From Aeromonas fluvialis (GTDB lineage Bacteria > Pseudomonadota > Gammaproteobacteria > Enterobacterales > Aeromonadaceae): 64,000 bases of DNA. Below, piece after piece: positions 15,306 through 25,431 of this stretch. A model generated the notes under the pieces. The model was not told the origin of the DNA, did not search any database, and was given only the letters and a program-made list of their open reading frames with translations. Every line of letters starts with the position of its first letter. The stretch's first letter is position 1. The stretch is from contig NZ_CDBO01000005.1 in NCBI RefSeq assembly GCF_000819885.1, forward strand, positions 1-64,000, in the 5' to 3' direction. The position numbers were made by a program, and so were the translations under genes.

Positions 15306-16652
15306 TCAGGCGAGGGCGTCGATGGCGGCGGCGAAGTGGGGCAGGTGTTCGCGGTGGGCCAGCAGCAGCTCGCGGGCGACGATGCGGGCATCGTTGTCGG
15401 AGTGGATCAGCGGGTTGAGGTTCATCGCCAGCAGCAGGTCATCGAAGTCACCGCTGATGGCGGCCTTGGCGGCGGCGATCTCGAAGCTCTTGATGAGGTG
15501 CACCAACCCGTTCACCTTGTCGTCAAAGCGGGTGAGGCGCGGGTGGGGGATGGCGCCATCACGCCCGATCAGGCAGCTCATCTCTACCGTCCAGTCGGCC
15601 GGGATATTGGTGACATGACCCTGATGGGGCACGATGACGTAGTGCTCGCTCTGCTTGTCGTTGTAGATGGCGCTGATCACCTCGCAGGCCGCATCGGAGT
15701 AGTAGGCGCCGCCACGCAGCTCCAGCTCCTTGGGCTTTTCGCACAGCTCGGGGTTCTGGTAGAGCTCGAACAGCTTCTTCTCGACCTGCTGCACCACTTG
15801 AGCCCGGGCGCCGCCCTTGTAGAACTCGCCCATCTCGATCCCCAGCATCTCTTTCTCCTTGAAGTAGTAACGCAGGTAGGAGCAGGGGAGCAGGCGCAGG
15901 CCGCGGATAAAACCGGGGTCGAACGGCAGGTCGAAGATGTTTTTGACCGAGCTGGCGCGGGTCAGGCTGCCATCGGCGACCCCTTCCAGCAGCTCGTCAA
16001 AGCGGGATTCGCCGTTGACCAGCACATCGCCGATAAAGACCAGATGGTTGAGGCCGAACAAGTCCATGGAGAGGTGATCATGTTCGGTCAGTTTGAGGGC
16101 GTCGCGCACAAACATCTGCATGCCGACCGGAATGTTGCACACCCCGATAAAGCGGCGGAAGTGGGTATGACGGCGCACCGCTTCGGTCACCATGCCGGCC
16201 GGATTGGTGAAGTTAATCAGCCAGGCATCCGGGCAAAGCTCTTCGACGTCGCGGATGATGTCGAAGATGACCGGAATGGTGCGTAGCCCTTTAAACAGGC
16301 CGCCTGCACCGTTGGTCTCCTGCCCCAGCATGCCGTGGCTCAAGGGAATGCGCTCATCCTTCTCTCGTGCCTGCAGCTGGCCGACCCGCAGCTGGGTGGT
16401 GACGAAGTGGGCACCCACCAGTGCCTCGCGGCGATCCAGCGTCTTGTGCAGGATCATGGGGATGCCGGCCTGGCGGATCATCCGCTGGCAGAGGTCGAAG
16501 ATGATGTTCAGTTTCTCTTCGCCAGCGGGAATATCCACCAGCCACAGCTCGCTGATGGGCAGCTCGGCATACCGCTTGATGAAACCATCGACCAGCTCGG
16601 GGGTATAGCTGCTGCCGCCGCCTATGGTGACTACCTTGATTTTCTCGCTCAT
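15306..16652 (-). CDS. chbF: 6-phospho-glucosidase ChbF (glycoside hydrolase family 4)
   Basis: 448 residues against 450 in E. coli. It hydrolyses 6-phospho-chitobiose (after monodeacetylation) and 6-phospho-cellobiose by the NAD- and Mn-dependent redox mechanism of GH4. The NAD-binding glycine motif [11 protein letters not shown] is at about residues 10-20. NFTNPAG and the metal-binding Cys-Asn in VCNIPVG follow near 148 and 173. A GAGGG ribosome site precedes the ATG. It lies between the regulator chbR and chbG; the 145-base gap to chbR is larger than other gaps in the locus. Confidence 0.93.
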   Translation of the reverse strand: MSEKIKVVTIGGGSSYTPELVDGFIKRYAELPISELWLVDIPAGEEKLNIIFDLCQRMIRQAGIPMILHKTLDRREALVGAHFVTTQLRVGQLQAREKDERIPLSHGMLGQETNGAGGLFKGLRTIPVIFDIIRDVEELCPDAWLINFTNPAGMVTEAVRRHTHFRRFIGVCNIPVGMQMFVRDALKLTEHDHLSMDLFGLNHLVFIGDVLVNGESRFDELLEGVADGSLTRASSVKNIFDLPFDPGFIRGLRLLPCSYLRYYFKEKEMLGIEMGEFYKGGARAQVVQQVEKKLFELYQNPELCEKPKELELRGGAYYSDAACEVISAIYNDKQSEHYVIVPHQGHVTNIPADWTVEMSCLIGRDGAIPHPRLTRFDDKVNGLVHLIKSFEIAAAKAAISGDFDDLLLAMNLNPLIHSDNDARIVARELLLAHREHLPHFAAAIDALA

Positions 16653-16797
16653 AAATCCCTCTTCATCGATCTTTCTAGGTTTGATGGTGGCCGCTCTGTC
16701 TTCATGGTGAGAGAGGCCGCAGCCGCCTGTGGCAGGGGCTGGTCACAATGGATGGGTTCTCTTGAACCGGGTTGTTTAGGTCAGCAACTCGCTGGTC

Positions 16798-17625
16798 TCA
16801 GGCTGAACTTTCGAATTTCGGATAGAGATATTTGCGGTAACTGCCCGGGGTAAACGAGGTGAGCTTCTTGAAGTTTTTGATAAAGAGGCTGACGTCGTTG
16901 TAGCCGGTCTCGAAGGCGATATCGGCCACCGAGTTGTTGGTCACCTCCAGCTGCATCTTGGCGTAGTTGATCCGGATCTCGTTGATGATCTGCATCGGCG
17001 TCTTGTTGTAGTAACGCCGGGTGGCCCGGGTCAGATACTCCTGGCTCTTGCCACAGAGGGAGACCATGTTGGCCAGCGCATCTTCGGCAAAGAGGGGGCG
17101 ATCGTGCATCCGCTCCACGGTATCGTGGAGCCAGAGCGGGAGATCGTCGCTGGCGGAGGTGTCCTTGTAGTGACGCAGCCGGTTCATCACCGCGTAGGTC
17201 ACCACTTCGAGAAATTCGGTCAGTGCCTCTTCCCTAAAGCCCGGCGAGACCAGTACCGACTCGATGTAGCTGAGGAACTCGCTCTTGAGCGCATAGGCCT
17301 GTGAGGCGACGAAGTGTTCCGGCAGCAGGTATTTGAAGTGCTCGTCGAAATAGGTGCGGCTGATCCCGACGTTGAAGATGCGGGTGGTGCCGAACTCGTA
17401 GAAGCTCTGGTGGCGGGAACCGATAGGGATAAACACCAGATCTCCCCGCTCCAGCAGTACCCGCTTGCCGTTGACCTCCTGATAGTAACGACCGGTCAGG
17501 ACCAGGGTGAACTCGTAATAGTCGTGCTGGTGCAAACCGGTTCCGCTCACCTGCTTGTTGTAGATGAACATTTGGAATGGTTTGTTGTTAAACAGTTCGG
17601 TTTCCCGGATTGTTTTAACGCTCAT
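16798..17625 (-). CDS. chbR: Transcriptional regulator ChbR (AraC family)
   Basis: 275 residues. An N-terminal cupin sensor domain ([21 protein letters not shown]) is followed by a C-terminal AraC helix-turn-helix pair, including [34 protein letters not shown]. ChbR in E. coli represses and, with the inducer, activates the chb genes together with CRP. Here it sits inside the operon between chbA and chbF, as in E. coli. An AGGAGGT ribosome site precedes the ATG, one of the best in the locus. Confidence 0.92.
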   Translation of the reverse strand: MSVKTIRETELFNNKPFQMFIYNKQVSGTGLHQHDYYEFTLVLTGRYYQEVNGKRVLLERGDLVFIPIGSRHQSFYEFGTTRIFNVGISRTYFDEHFKYLLPEHFVASQAYALKSEFLSYIESVLVSPGFREEALTEFLEVVTYAVMNRLRHYKDTSASDDLPLWLHDTVERMHDRPLFAEDALANMVSLCGKSQEYLTRATRRYYNKTPMQIINEIRINYAKMQLEVTNNSVADIAFETGYNDVSLFIKNFKKLTSFTPGSYRKYLYPKFESSA

Positions 17626-17679
17626 GAGTCACCTCCTGATCTGCTGGCCGATGGCGGGGCCTCTCGCCCCGTCCCGAGG

Positions 17680-18033
17680 TTACTTGTTCTGCAGCTTTTC
17701 GTGCAGCTCGATCAGCTCGCTGATCAGCTCACGGGCCAGCATGGAGGTCATCAGGTGATCCTGGGCATGGACCAGCACCAGAGTGACCGGGATCTTGCCC
17801 TCACCCTGATCGTCCTCGATTAGCTGGGTCTGCACCAGATGGGCGGCGTTAAGCGCCTCGCGGGATTGGGCCATCAGCTGGTGAGCGGCGGCCAGATCCC
17901 CCTCCTTGGCTTTTTTAAGGGCGGTGTAGGCGAGACTGCGGGCCTGCCCTGAGTTGATGATGAGCCCCATTACCACCTCTTCCAGATCGTTGCAGGTGGC
18001 GGCCTCTTCAGTGATGTTGTCCAGATCGAACAT
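17680..18033 (-). CDS. chbA: PTS EIIA component, chitobiose/cellobiose (ChbA)
   Basis: 117 residues, a Lac-family EIIA. It takes phosphate from HPr at His89 (in LVHAQDHLM) and passes it to ChbB. The helical sequence with AAHQLMAQSREALNAAH is typical, and the protein forms trimers in the known family members. The GH1 gene lies 36 bases upstream and chbR 54 bases downstream. E. coli has chbA directly after chbC; here the GH1 gene lies between. Confidence 0.93.
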   Translation of the reverse strand: MFDLDNITEEAATCNDLEEVVMGLIINSGQARSLAYTALKKAKEGDLAAAHQLMAQSREALNAAHLVQTQLIEDDQGEGKIPVTLVLVHAQDHLMTSMLARELISELIELHEKLQNK

Positions 18034-18069
18034 GTGTCGTTCCTTACGTGAATGCGTTGATTGAAACCG

Positions 18070-19452
18070 TTAATTAAAACCATGGTTGCGCGCTACCTCG
18101 GCAAACCAGTAGCCACTCTTCTTGATGGTGCGCTGCTGGCTCTCCAGATCGAGGCGAACGAAGCCATAACGGTTCTTGTAGGCGTTGAGCCACGACCAGT
18201 TGTCGATAAAGGTCCACAGGTGATAGCCGCGACAGGCACTGCCCTCTTCCAGTGCGCGATGCAGCCACTCGAGGTGCTCGCGAATGAACTGGATGCGGTA
18301 GTCATCCTCCACCCGTCCCTCGGGGCCGATGAAGCGCTCCTCTCCTTCGACACCCATGCCATTTTCCGAGATGTAGCAGGGCAGGTTACCGTAGTTGACT
18401 CGCAACTCGGTGAGGATGTCGTAAATTCCCTGCTCGTAAATCTCCCAGCCCCGGTGGGGGTTCATCTTGCGGCCCGGCATCTCGTAGTAGTCGAACAGAT
18501 CTTCCGGCGTGCGTGGAACGCCCTGCCACGCCACCTCTTTGGCCTTGACCCGGCGCGGCTGGTAGTAGTTGATGCCGAGGATATCCACCTTGCCGGCGGC
18601 GAGCAGCGCCTTGTCACCCTCTTCGATCTGCGGCAGCAAGTCGTACTGCTCTAGCAGCGCGACCAGCTCGGGGTCATAGCTCCCCTTCAGGGCCGGATCG
18701 AGGAAGCTCTTGTTGAGCAGCAGATCCGCGATGCGGGAGGCGGCGAGATCAGTCGGATCCTGCGAGCGGGGATAGGTCGGACTCAAATTGAGGATGATGC
18801 CGATTTCGCCATCATGCTGGCAGGCGCGATAGGCCTGCACGGCACCGGCATGGGCAAGTGCGGTGTGGTAGGCGACGGTGGCCGCCCTACCAAAATCCAC
18901 CACGCAGGGGTAGTGGTAGTGGCCAAGGTAGCCGCACTCGACCGGCACGATCGGTTCGTTGAAGGTGAACCAGTGCTTGATACGACCGCCAAACAGGTCG
19001 AAGCAGCGGGTCGCGTAGCGCACATAGGCGGCGACCACTTCACGGCTCTCCCAGCCGCCGCGCTCCTGCATGCACATCGGCATGTCGAAGTGGTAGAGGT
19101 TGATCAGGGGAGTAATCCCCTCGGCCAGCAGCCGGTCAAAGACGGCGTTGTAGAAGTTGACCGCCTCCTGGTTGATTTCGCCCACCCCGTCCGGGATCAG
19201 CCGTGACCACGAGATGGAGGTACGGAAGCTATTATGCCCCAACTGCTTGAGCAGTTTGATGTCGCTTTCGAAGTTGTCATAGAAGGTGGAGGTGTCGGTC
19301 GGGCCGACCCCGTTGTGGAAACGCTGCGGTTCGATGGAGAACCAGTAGTCAAAAATATTGGCGGATTTGCCGCCGCGGTTGGCGGCACCTTCCATCTGCG
19401 GGGCCGAGCTGGCGCTGCCCCACCAGAAGTTATCCGGAAAACGATACTGCAT
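18070..19452 (-). CDS. GH1 6-phospho-beta-glucosidase inserted in the chb locus
   Basis: 460 residues, the usual size for family 1. The acid/base Glu166 is in TFNEP and the nucleophile Glu363 is in YISENG. The N-terminal FWWGSASSAPQMEGA and the C-terminal region around NRYGFVRLD fit phospho-beta-glucosidases acting on PTS-imported disaccharides. E. coli chb has no GH1 gene, only the GH4 enzyme ChbF, so this locus carries two unrelated phospho-glucosidases. Cellobiose or beta-glucosides may be a second substrate class. A GGAG ribosome site precedes the ATG, and the gene lies 68 bases after chbC. Confidence 0.9.
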   Translation of the reverse strand: MQYRFPDNFWWGSASSAPQMEGAANRGGKSANIFDYWFSIEPQRFHNGVGPTDTSTFYDNFESDIKLLKQLGHNSFRTSISWSRLIPDGVGEINQEAVNFYNAVFDRLLAEGITPLINLYHFDMPMCMQERGGWESREVVAAYVRYATRCFDLFGGRIKHWFTFNEPIVPVECGYLGHYHYPCVVDFGRAATVAYHTALAHAGAVQAYRACQHDGEIGIILNLSPTYPRSQDPTDLAASRIADLLLNKSFLDPALKGSYDPELVALLEQYDLLPQIEEGDKALLAAGKVDILGINYYQPRRVKAKEVAWQGVPRTPEDLFDYYEMPGRKMNPHRGWEIYEQGIYDILTELRVNYGNLPCYISENGMGVEGEERFIGPEGRVEDDYRIQFIREHLEWLHRALEEGSACRGYHLWTFIDNWSWLNAYKNRYGFVRLDLESQQRTIKKSGYWFAEVARNHGFN

Positions 19453-19520
19453 GGGTTACTTCTCCAGGCTGGTGGGGGAGGAGTTTTGCTCCTCCCTTGT
19501 TGTCAATTGAATGGCGGTCA

Positions 19521-20882
19521 TCAGAACTTCAGGGCCAGAGCGATATCCTCTTCGCTCTCCTCTTCTTCCTCGATCACCTCTTGCGCCTTGTTGGCAATCA
19601 GTACGAAGGGGATATACATCAAGGTGGCGACCCCCAGGTTGAATATCGCCAGACAGAAGGCGGCCACGCTGCCGTTGGTGTTGAAGAAGGCCCCCAGGCC
19701 GGTAGGCATGGTCCATGGCGCAATGTTGGTGATGGGGGGAATGATCCCAGCGTAGTAGGCCGCCATGGTGATCCCCATCAGCACCGGGTGAACCAGGATG
19801 AAGGGCACCAGCAGGATGGGGTTCATGATGACCGGCAAGCCGAACAGGATGGGCTCGTTGATCTGGAACATGCCGGAGGGCAGGCCCAGCTTGGCGACCT
19901 GACGGTAGTCATCACGACGGGAGACCATGAAGATGGCGATGATGAGGCCCAACGTGGCACCGGTACCGCCAAGGAACACGAAGGAGTCGGTGATCGGCTT
20001 GGCCCAGAAGTGGAACTCCTTGCCTGCCGCGATGGCCGCTTCGACCGAACCGTACTGGTTGTAGAGGGCGACGTTCTCGAGGGCGAAGGGGAACAGTACG
20101 CCGGACTCCAGCGCGGTGAGCGCCAGCATGCCGTGTACCCCGAAGAACCACAGGAAGGAGGAGAAGATCACGTAGACCCAGCCCACCAGACCACCCATGT
20201 TGGCCAGCGGCGTGGAGATGCTGTCCATGATCATCTGGTGGAAGTTGGTGCCGGTGTTGTTCAGCAGGTAGGAGAGTACCCCCATGATGGAGAGGATGAT
20301 AAAGCCCGGGATGAGCGCCGAGAAGGAGCGGGAGACCGAGGCCGGGACGCTGTCGGGCAGGGTGATCACCCAGTTGCGACGGACGATGAAGGCAAACATC
20401 TCTGCGACGGCGATACCGATCAGCATGCCGGAGATGATGTTGGCGCCACCGAGCCAGTTGGCCCCGACCGCATAGGCATCGCCGACGCTGAACGGGGTGA
20501 CCGTCATGAAGGCGGCCACCGAGAGCAGGCCAGAGGCCAGCGGGTCGGCTTTGCGCTCTTCGGCCAGCGCCAGACCAATAAAGAAGGGGGCCATCAGGGA
20601 CATGATCCCCAGGGTGCCGTTGTAGACGTTGCCGCCGATGCTCTTGAGGCCGTCCAGGGTGGCGATGGTGGCGGGATCGATCCGCACGCCGATGGAGTAA
20701 AAGAAGGATCCTTCGCCAAAGCTCAAAAAGACGTTGTTGATGAGCACGAACATGGCCCCCACCAGCGTCAGGGGCATCAGCTTGATAAAACCGTTTTTGA
20801 TGGCGTTGACATGAGGCTGTTTGCCCAGCTTGACGGCAATGGGCAGTATGACCTTCTCCAACGATGCGATGATGTTGCTCAC
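19521..20882 (-). CDS. chbC: PTS EIIC permease, chitobiose/cellobiose (ChbC)
   Basis: 453 residues, as in E. coli ChbC (452). The Lac-family EIIC membrane channel receives the disaccharide and presents it to phospho-ChbB. About ten hydrophobic segments are visible, and the central [18 protein letters not shown] region and the [14 protein letters not shown] loop are the substrate-binding signature of the family. The C-terminus is unusually acidic (EEEEESEED). The start is GTG at 20882 with an AAGGAG ribosome site that overlaps the chbB stop. Confidence 0.94.
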   Translation of the reverse strand: MSNIIASLEKVILPIAVKLGKQPHVNAIKNGFIKLMPLTLVGAMFVLINNVFLSFGEGSFFYSIGVRIDPATIATLDGLKSIGGNVYNGTLGIMSLMAPFFIGLALAEERKADPLASGLLSVAAFMTVTPFSVGDAYAVGANWLGGANIISGMLIGIAVAEMFAFIVRRNWVITLPDSVPASVSRSFSALIPGFIILSIMGVLSYLLNNTGTNFHQMIMDSISTPLANMGGLVGWVYVIFSSFLWFFGVHGMLALTALESGVLFPFALENVALYNQYGSVEAAIAAGKEFHFWAKPITDSFVFLGGTGATLGLIIAIFMVSRRDDYRQVAKLGLPSGMFQINEPILFGLPVIMNPILLVPFILVHPVLMGITMAAYYAGIIPPITNIAPWTMPTGLGAFFNTNGSVAAFCLAIFNLGVATLMYIPFVLIANKAQEVIEEEEESEEDIALALKF

Positions 20883-20892
20883 AGTGATCTCC

Positions 20893-21213
20893 TTACTGCG
20901 CGATGCTCTTCTTGATGGAGGCTACCGCCGCTTTCAGTACGCCGAGACCATCGACCTTGCCGTAGAGCAGGGTATCGATCACCTCGACCGGCTTGCCCGG
21001 CAGTTGCTGCTGGATCTCCGGCAGCATGTAGGCAATTTGCGGGCCCAGCAGCACCAGATCAGCATCCTGTCCCTTCTCGCCAGCCAGGGTCTCCGGATAG
21101 GCATCGATCAGCACCGGCACATCATATTTTTCCGCCTGCGCCTTCATCTTTGAAACCAGCAGTGAAGTGGACATCCCGGCAGAGCAAAACAGGTAGATAC
21201 GCTTCTTTTCCAT
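20893..21213 (-). CDS. chbB: PTS EIIB component, chitobiose/cellobiose (ChbB)
   Basis: 106 residues, the same length as E. coli ChbB. The phosphorylated residue is Cys10 in [14 protein letters not shown], the P-loop-like start of Lac-family EIIB proteins. It is the first gene of the chb operon and is separated from chbC by 10 bases. Phosphate passes from EI to HPr (both encoded near 43-45 kb), then ChbA, ChbB and the sugar. Confidence 0.94.
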   Translation of the reverse strand: MEKKRIYLFCSAGMSTSLLVSKMKAQAEKYDVPVLIDAYPETLAGEKGQDADLVLLGPQIAYMLPEIQQQLPGKPVEVIDTLLYGKVDGLGVLKAAVASIKKSIAQ

Positions 21214-21868
21214 AACCCTTCCCTCAACGCTTGAAAACCGAATGAACAGATGAACAGATCAGTCGAGATGGTTGCCTGTCGCACTACAAAGACAAATCAA
21301 TCATCTCCAATTGACCTGATTGTATCTAGCCTCGGGTTCCATCTGGTATTTCGATATTCATATCAATTGTCTTTGGTTGACCTATTGTTTTACCATCGCT
21401 CACAATTTTGATGGGCAGGCACAGAGGGAATGAGGCGGAATGGCGCGTAATGAGGACTTTAATTCTTGTTTAGTCGTTATTTTTCAGCTGGTTATATTCG
21501 CTCTCTTGTGATTGGCTACAATCTGGCTGGAAAAAATCAATAACGAGTGGCAGCTCACATTTAACAAGCAATGTAACCTGGTTGATATTCAGCTTTGCTA
21601 AGGTGAGTTGCCGCTTTCTCAACAAGGTGCGCGCTCATTGACCATTGGCGGCAGGTGAATTGACGAGAGAGGCTGGTTGTTGCTGCATTGAGCGGGCTGG
21701 TAGGGAGGATAAACAGGTGCACTTGCAGGGGATATGGCGCTAAGTGAGGACTGAATGAGTAAGGGCTAAATGAGTGAGGGCTGAGGGAGTCAGTGCAGTG
21801 AGAGGAGAAGGACACAAAGGGGTAAAAAAGCTGACCCCGGAGTGGCTCCGGGGTCAGTGGGGAGGGCG
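21214..21868. other. Gene-free stretch: chb promoter side and exe terminator side
   Basis: The left part must hold the chb promoter. A minus-strand TACAAT (21319-21324) is a possible -10 but has no good -35, as expected for an activator-dependent promoter. A half-conserved CRP-like site (TGTGA-N6-then GTAAAA on the minus strand) lies near 21390-21404. The middle has degenerate direct repeats of TGAGTRAGGGCT type (about 21744-21785). The right end holds the exe terminator. No gene is supported. Confidence 0.4.
21823..21857 (-). terminator. Terminator of the exeC-N operon
   Basis: CTGACCCCGGA pairs with TCCGGGGTCAG (11 bp, 5-base loop) and is followed on the minus strand by CTTTTTT, 11 bases past the exeN stop. 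Confidence 0.9.
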
Positions 21869-22636
21869 TTAGATCCGCCCCTGATAGCGCAGGGGGAAGC
21901 GGCCCTGACTATCTGGCTGGCCGAGGAAGGGGAGCCCTTGTTGCATCTGTGGTGGCAGTTCTGGGCCTGGCTTCAGGGTGCCCTGGAACAGGTATTGGCC
22001 ATTGGGTTGCAGCTCGAGGCGACCGATGGTCTGCACGGCATCTGAGCCCTGCTTGAGTTCGGCCACCAGTTTGGAGTCGAGGCAGGTGAGTTTCAGATCG
22101 GGGTCGGCCAGATCCAGCTTGCCCGCCGGGGTATCTGCGCTGGCGTTGTACCAGTCGAGGTTGCCGTAGAGGTTGTCACACCAGGGGTTGCCCTGGGCAA
22201 ACTGCTCCACTTTGAGCTGCAGCTGGCCGGTGACGGTGATCGGGATCGGCAGGCGTATCGGCACCCGGCTTAGCAACCAGGGGGCGGGGGCGTTGAGGGT
22301 CAGATCCCGGCCGAAGGCGGTGCCATTCCAGCCGACAACGCCCTGACCGTTGAGCCCGTTGCGATCACCAAAGCGAATGGCCACTTCGGGGGCGAAGCGC
22401 AGCAGCGACCAGCCGTTGAGATCCCAGCGCAGCTGGCTGACCGATTCGCTGGCATAGTGCAGCCGGGCCGCCTGGCCACTCCAGAGGGTGCCGCTTACCC
22501 CTTCCAGCTTCAGCTGGTTGGCCATGTTGGCCGGCAGCGGCAGATGGCGTGCCACCAGCGCCGCTGGCAGGGTCGCCAGCAGGAACATGAAATAGGCTGC
22601 CAGAAACAGGCTGGCAATCAGGATGGATTTTTTCAT
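21869..22636 (-). CDS. exeN: Type II secretion protein N (ExeN/GspN)
   Basis: 255 residues when started at the ATG at 22636. That ATG overlaps the exeM stop (ATGA), and the protein then begins directly with the membrane anchor [20 protein letters not shown]. The frame extends to 22753, but the extension is an arginine-rich shadow of exeM. GspN is a single-pass inner-membrane protein with a periplasmic domain, present in only some type II systems and not always essential. SGTLWSGQA and LRWDLNGWSLL are typical. Last gene of the operon. Confidence 0.92.
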   Translation of the reverse strand: MKKSILIASLFLAAYFMFLLATLPAALVARHLPLPANMANQLKLEGVSGTLWSGQAARLHYASESVSQLRWDLNGWSLLRFAPEVAIRFGDRNGLNGQGVVGWNGTAFGRDLTLNAPAPWLLSRVPIRLPIPITVTGQLQLKVEQFAQGNPWCDNLYGNLDWYNASADTPAGKLDLADPDLKLTCLDSKLVAELKQGSDAVQTIGRLELQPNGQYLFQGTLKPGPELPPQMQQGLPFLGQPDSQGRFPLRYQGRI

Positions 22637-23124
22637 TGTGGGCGACTCAACTGCAAGCGTCTGACTTTGACCAGACCCGGGGCCAGCTCCTCGCGGGCGA
22701 TCTCGATGATTTGAACCTGAATGCCGTGCTGCTCCACCAGAGTGGCGAGCCATAGCAGCAAGTCATCGAACTGGACCGTGTCGATCCACACCTGCAGTTC
22801 CTGCGCCTGGGGTTGCAGCCGGGCAATCTTGATCTTGTGGTTGAAGGCGGTGCGGTTGACGACCCCCTCCAGGGTGCCGCTGGTGTCGATCTGGCGACCC
22901 GTCCCACCCTGCATGGCCAGCACCTCTTCCCCTTTTTCCTTGAGCCAAGCGAGGGTCTGCTGCTGGTTCTGCACCTGCCGCTCCCGCTCGGCGATACGAT
23001 TGTTGAGGGGATGCCAAGCGCTCCAGTAGAAGAGGCCGACCAGCAGCAGTATGCTGCCTGCGACCACCAGCCGCTGTTCCCGTGCGGTGATGCCCTGCCA
23101 CCAGCTCTGCAATTTTTCCATCAT
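22633..23124 (-). CDS. exeM: Type II secretion protein M (ExeM/GspM)
   Basis: 163 residues. A short cytoplasmic start ([21 protein letters not shown]) leads into one membrane helix (about 22-38), then a coiled-coil stretch and a small ferredoxin-like periplasmic domain. GspM partners with GspL in the inner-membrane platform and stabilises it. The start overlaps the exeL stop and the stop overlaps the exeN start, so the three are translationally coupled. Confidence 0.94.
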   Translation of the reverse strand: MMEKLQSWWQGITAREQRLVVAGSILLLVGLFYWSAWHPLNNRIAERERQVQNQQQTLAWLKEKGEEVLAMQGGTGRQIDTSGTLEGVVNRTAFNHKIKIARLQPQAQELQVWIDTVQFDDLLLWLATLVEQHGIQVQIIEIAREELAPGLVKVRRLQLSRPQ

Positions 23125-24305
23125 GATGATTTACCCTTGAGCACCAGTGCGCCCTCTACCTTGCCCTCGGTGCTGCGCACCTCGCCCTGCTGCACCTCGA
23201 ATTGTTTGCCTGCCAGCTCACGGAACCGCTCGATCTCGGCGAAGCCGGGAGCGGTCACCTGCAGCCGCAGCTCGCGGCGGCTGGCATCAAAGCGCATCAC
23301 CTGTGGTTTCAGGCCGGGCACTTCGGCAAAGGTGGGGGCCAGCTCGGTCAGCATCAGCAGCACACCGTTTTGCGGTGTCTGTCCCATTCGTTGCAGGTGC
23401 TGGTTCATCTGGCTGCGCACGTTCACGATGCGGCTCTCCCCCGGGAAGATGCGGGTATAGACGGCACGGATCTCCGCTTTCAGCGCTTTGTCCTGCTCGG
23501 TGAGCTGATAGATCTGCACGCCGCGCTGGCCGAGGGCCACCAGCAGCAACAACCCAGCGGTGATGGCCACCTTGCGCCACTGCAACCAGTAGCGGGCATA
23601 TTCGGTCTGGGGTCGGTAGGGGCCGGTCAGCAGGTTGGCCCGGCAGATGAGGGCTCCTTTGGCCAGCAGCAGCATGGGCAGCTCGGGCTCCGCCGCCTGC
23701 CAGTTGGCCGCGGCAATGGCGGGCACCGGGGTGTGGCTGTGGATGGTGACCGGCTCGGCTTCAGTCGCCAGCAAGATGGCCAGCAGCTGCTCGTCAGCCA
23801 CGATCCCCTGACAGGGGCCCTGGCGCACCAGCCACTCGCTGCCGAGTTGCAGGGCTGACCAGCCATCGGCCGCCTGTGGCAGCGCCAGCACATCGGGCAG
23901 CAGATGCAGGCTCTTGAGGCCAGCGGCATCGAGCCAGCCGAGCCACTCGCCCATCTTCTGCCGATCCACCGCCATCAGATCCACCTGCGGGCCGGTGTGG
24001 GCCAGCACCACCAGATGAAGTTCGTCCACGTCGGAGGCGATCTGCTCTTCCAGCAGATAGGGGAGGGCCGCCGCCGACTGCCGGTTGTAGCGCCCCGGCA
24101 GGGTGACCCGGCGGAAGATCAGATCGCTGCCCGGCACTAGCGTGACAACGGGGCGGCCACCGGCCCGCTCCTGCAGCTCGCTTAGGGCATCGGCCGAGGG
24201 CAGGGTGCCGGAGGCGATGATCTCCTGCTCCTGACCGGACCAGACCAGCCAGGCCACGGGTTGTTGTTTATTGGTCCCCAGTCGGATGACCAGACTTTCG
24301 CTCAC
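23121..24305 (-). CDS. exeL: Type II secretion protein L (ExeL/GspL)
   Basis: 394 residues from a GTG start at 24305, preceded by an AGGAGAG ribosome site. The long in-frame extension to 24596 lacks similarity to GspL and has skewed composition, so I reject it. The cytoplasmic actin-like domain (about 1-250, including [21 protein letters not shown]) binds the ExeE ATPase. One membrane helix is near 260-280 and a periplasmic domain pairs with ExeM. The protein couples cytoplasmic ATP hydrolysis to pseudopilus assembly. Confidence 0.93.
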   Translation of the reverse strand: MSESLVIRLGTNKQQPVAWLVWSGQEQEIIASGTLPSADALSELQERAGGRPVVTLVPGSDLIFRRVTLPGRYNRQSAAALPYLLEEQIASDVDELHLVVLAHTGPQVDLMAVDRQKMGEWLGWLDAAGLKSLHLLPDVLALPQAADGWSALQLGSEWLVRQGPCQGIVADEQLLAILLATEAEPVTIHSHTPVPAIAAANWQAAEPELPMLLLAKGALICRANLLTGPYRPQTEYARYWLQWRKVAITAGLLLLVALGQRGVQIYQLTEQDKALKAEIRAVYTRIFPGESRIVNVRSQMNQHLQRMGQTPQNGVLLMLTELAPTFAEVPGLKPQVMRFDASRRELRLQVTAPGFAEIERFRELAGKQFEVQQGEVRSTEGKVEGALVLKGKSS

Positions 24306-24426
24306 GCATCTCTCTCCTGCGATACCGGTCGCTCGGGCGTGTTGTGTGCCATGGCAACCGGTGCGCAGCCCGCAGGCTGCATCCCACATCTCTCGCATCC
24401 GCAGGCCAGGCCCGCGGGTGCACTGT

Positions 24427-25431
24427 TTATTCGGTGCCGCTACTGAGGCGGCGCAGCATGACCAGTTTATTGTCCTTGCCCCGCTGGAAGAGGCTCTCCA
24501 GCCAGGCGCGGTTGTCGCCGACCTCGGCAACCACCCGGGCCTCAAAGAAGTCGCTCTTGACCACCAGCGCCTCCTTGAGGCCTTGTACGCTCTCAAGAGG
24601 TACGGGCAGCTGGTCCATCATCAGCTTGATCTCTTTCCACCCCTTCCTGGGGCGATCGGTCAGTACCCGCTTGGCATCGTCGCTGCCAATCTTGCCAAGA
24701 TAGAGGGCGACCAGCAGCTCGGGCCGCTCGGGTACCAGGGTATTGATATTGATCTTCAGCTTGTCGCTGGGCAGGGCGCAGACGTAGGGGGCCAGTTTGG
24801 CATAGACCCTGGCGGTCACCCCGCGCACCGCCCGCAACTCATCCCTGCCCAGCATCCACTGGTTGGCGGTGAGGTAGGGCGGCTTTAACCCCTCGTAATA
24901 GGCATCTTCGGCGCCAAGGCTCGAGACCAGCACGGTATTCTTGTCGGTCCAGTCGCGGATGGCATCGGTGAGCTGGGCCGCTTCGTAATCATCCAGCGCC
25001 AGCTCCTTGAGCAGGGTGCGGAACACCTGTACCTGATAGGGCTGCTTATCCAGATCCTCGCCGCTCCCCGCCTTGGAGGCCACGCTCAGGCTATTGAGGT
25101 TGAAGCAGGATTGCAGATCGGTCACCTCGCCCTTCAGTTGGCCATCATCCACCGGAAAAACCGTATTCTTGCGGGCCCAGTTCTGGCCTAGGTTGACCAC
25201 TTCCGGGTCATCCTTGAAATCCTGTGCCAGCACCTTGCTCACCAGCGCCTCCGCCGAGAGGGCGTACCACCACGCCTGTTTGCCGCTGGTGATGTTGGCG
25301 GTGCGGCGCAACTCAAGTTGCAGGCGGCCGCTCATGTTGCTGGCGATGATCACCATCACCGAGAGGATCAGCAGCACCACCAGCAGGGCCATGCCGCCCT
25401 GGCGAGAGGGCGGCGTGCGATTAGCCCCCAT
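24427..25431 (-). CDS. exeK: Type II secretion minor pseudopilin K (ExeK/GspK)
   Basis: 334 residues from the ATG at 25431. The prepilin leader ends in Gly-Gly before [10 protein letters not shown]; as usual for GspK, position +5 is not Glu. The large periplasmic domain typical of the pseudopilus tip complex follows, with the LKININTL region and a calcium-binding type of surface. It overlaps the end of exeJ by 11 bases. The frame open to 25575 is a shadow of the Gly/Asn-rich tail of exeJ. The 121-base gap to exeL contains a small hairpin. Confidence 0.93.
   Translation of the reverse strand: MGANRTPPSRQGGMALLVVLLILSVMVIIASNMSGRLQLELRRTANITSGKQAWWYALSAEALVSKVLAQDFKDDPEVVNLGQNWARKNTVFPVDDGQLKGEVTDLQSCFNLNSLSVASKAGSGEDLDKQPYQVQVFRTLLKELALDDYEAAQLTDAIRDWTDKNTVLVSSLGAEDAYYEGLKPPYLTANQWMLGRDELRAVRGVTARVYAKLAPYVCALPSDKLKININTLVPERPELLVALYLGKIGSDDAKRVLTDRPRKGWKEIKLMMDQLPVPLESVQGLKEALVVKSDFFEARVVAEVGDNRAWLESLFQRGKDNKLVMLRRLSSGTE

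Noticed and set aside
14167-15618. 483-codon plus-strand frame across tRNA-Ser
   Set aside because: It would read through a tRNA and its terminator and lies opposite chbG; not a gene.
19497-20915. 472-codon plus-strand frame opposite chbC
   Set aside because: His/Asp/Gly-rich shadow of a membrane protein gene.
21561-21815. 84-codon minus-strand Ser/Pro-rich frame between chbB and exeN
   Set aside because: Its repetitive SPHSFSPYS composition comes from degenerate short DNA repeats; no ribosome site or homology recognised.
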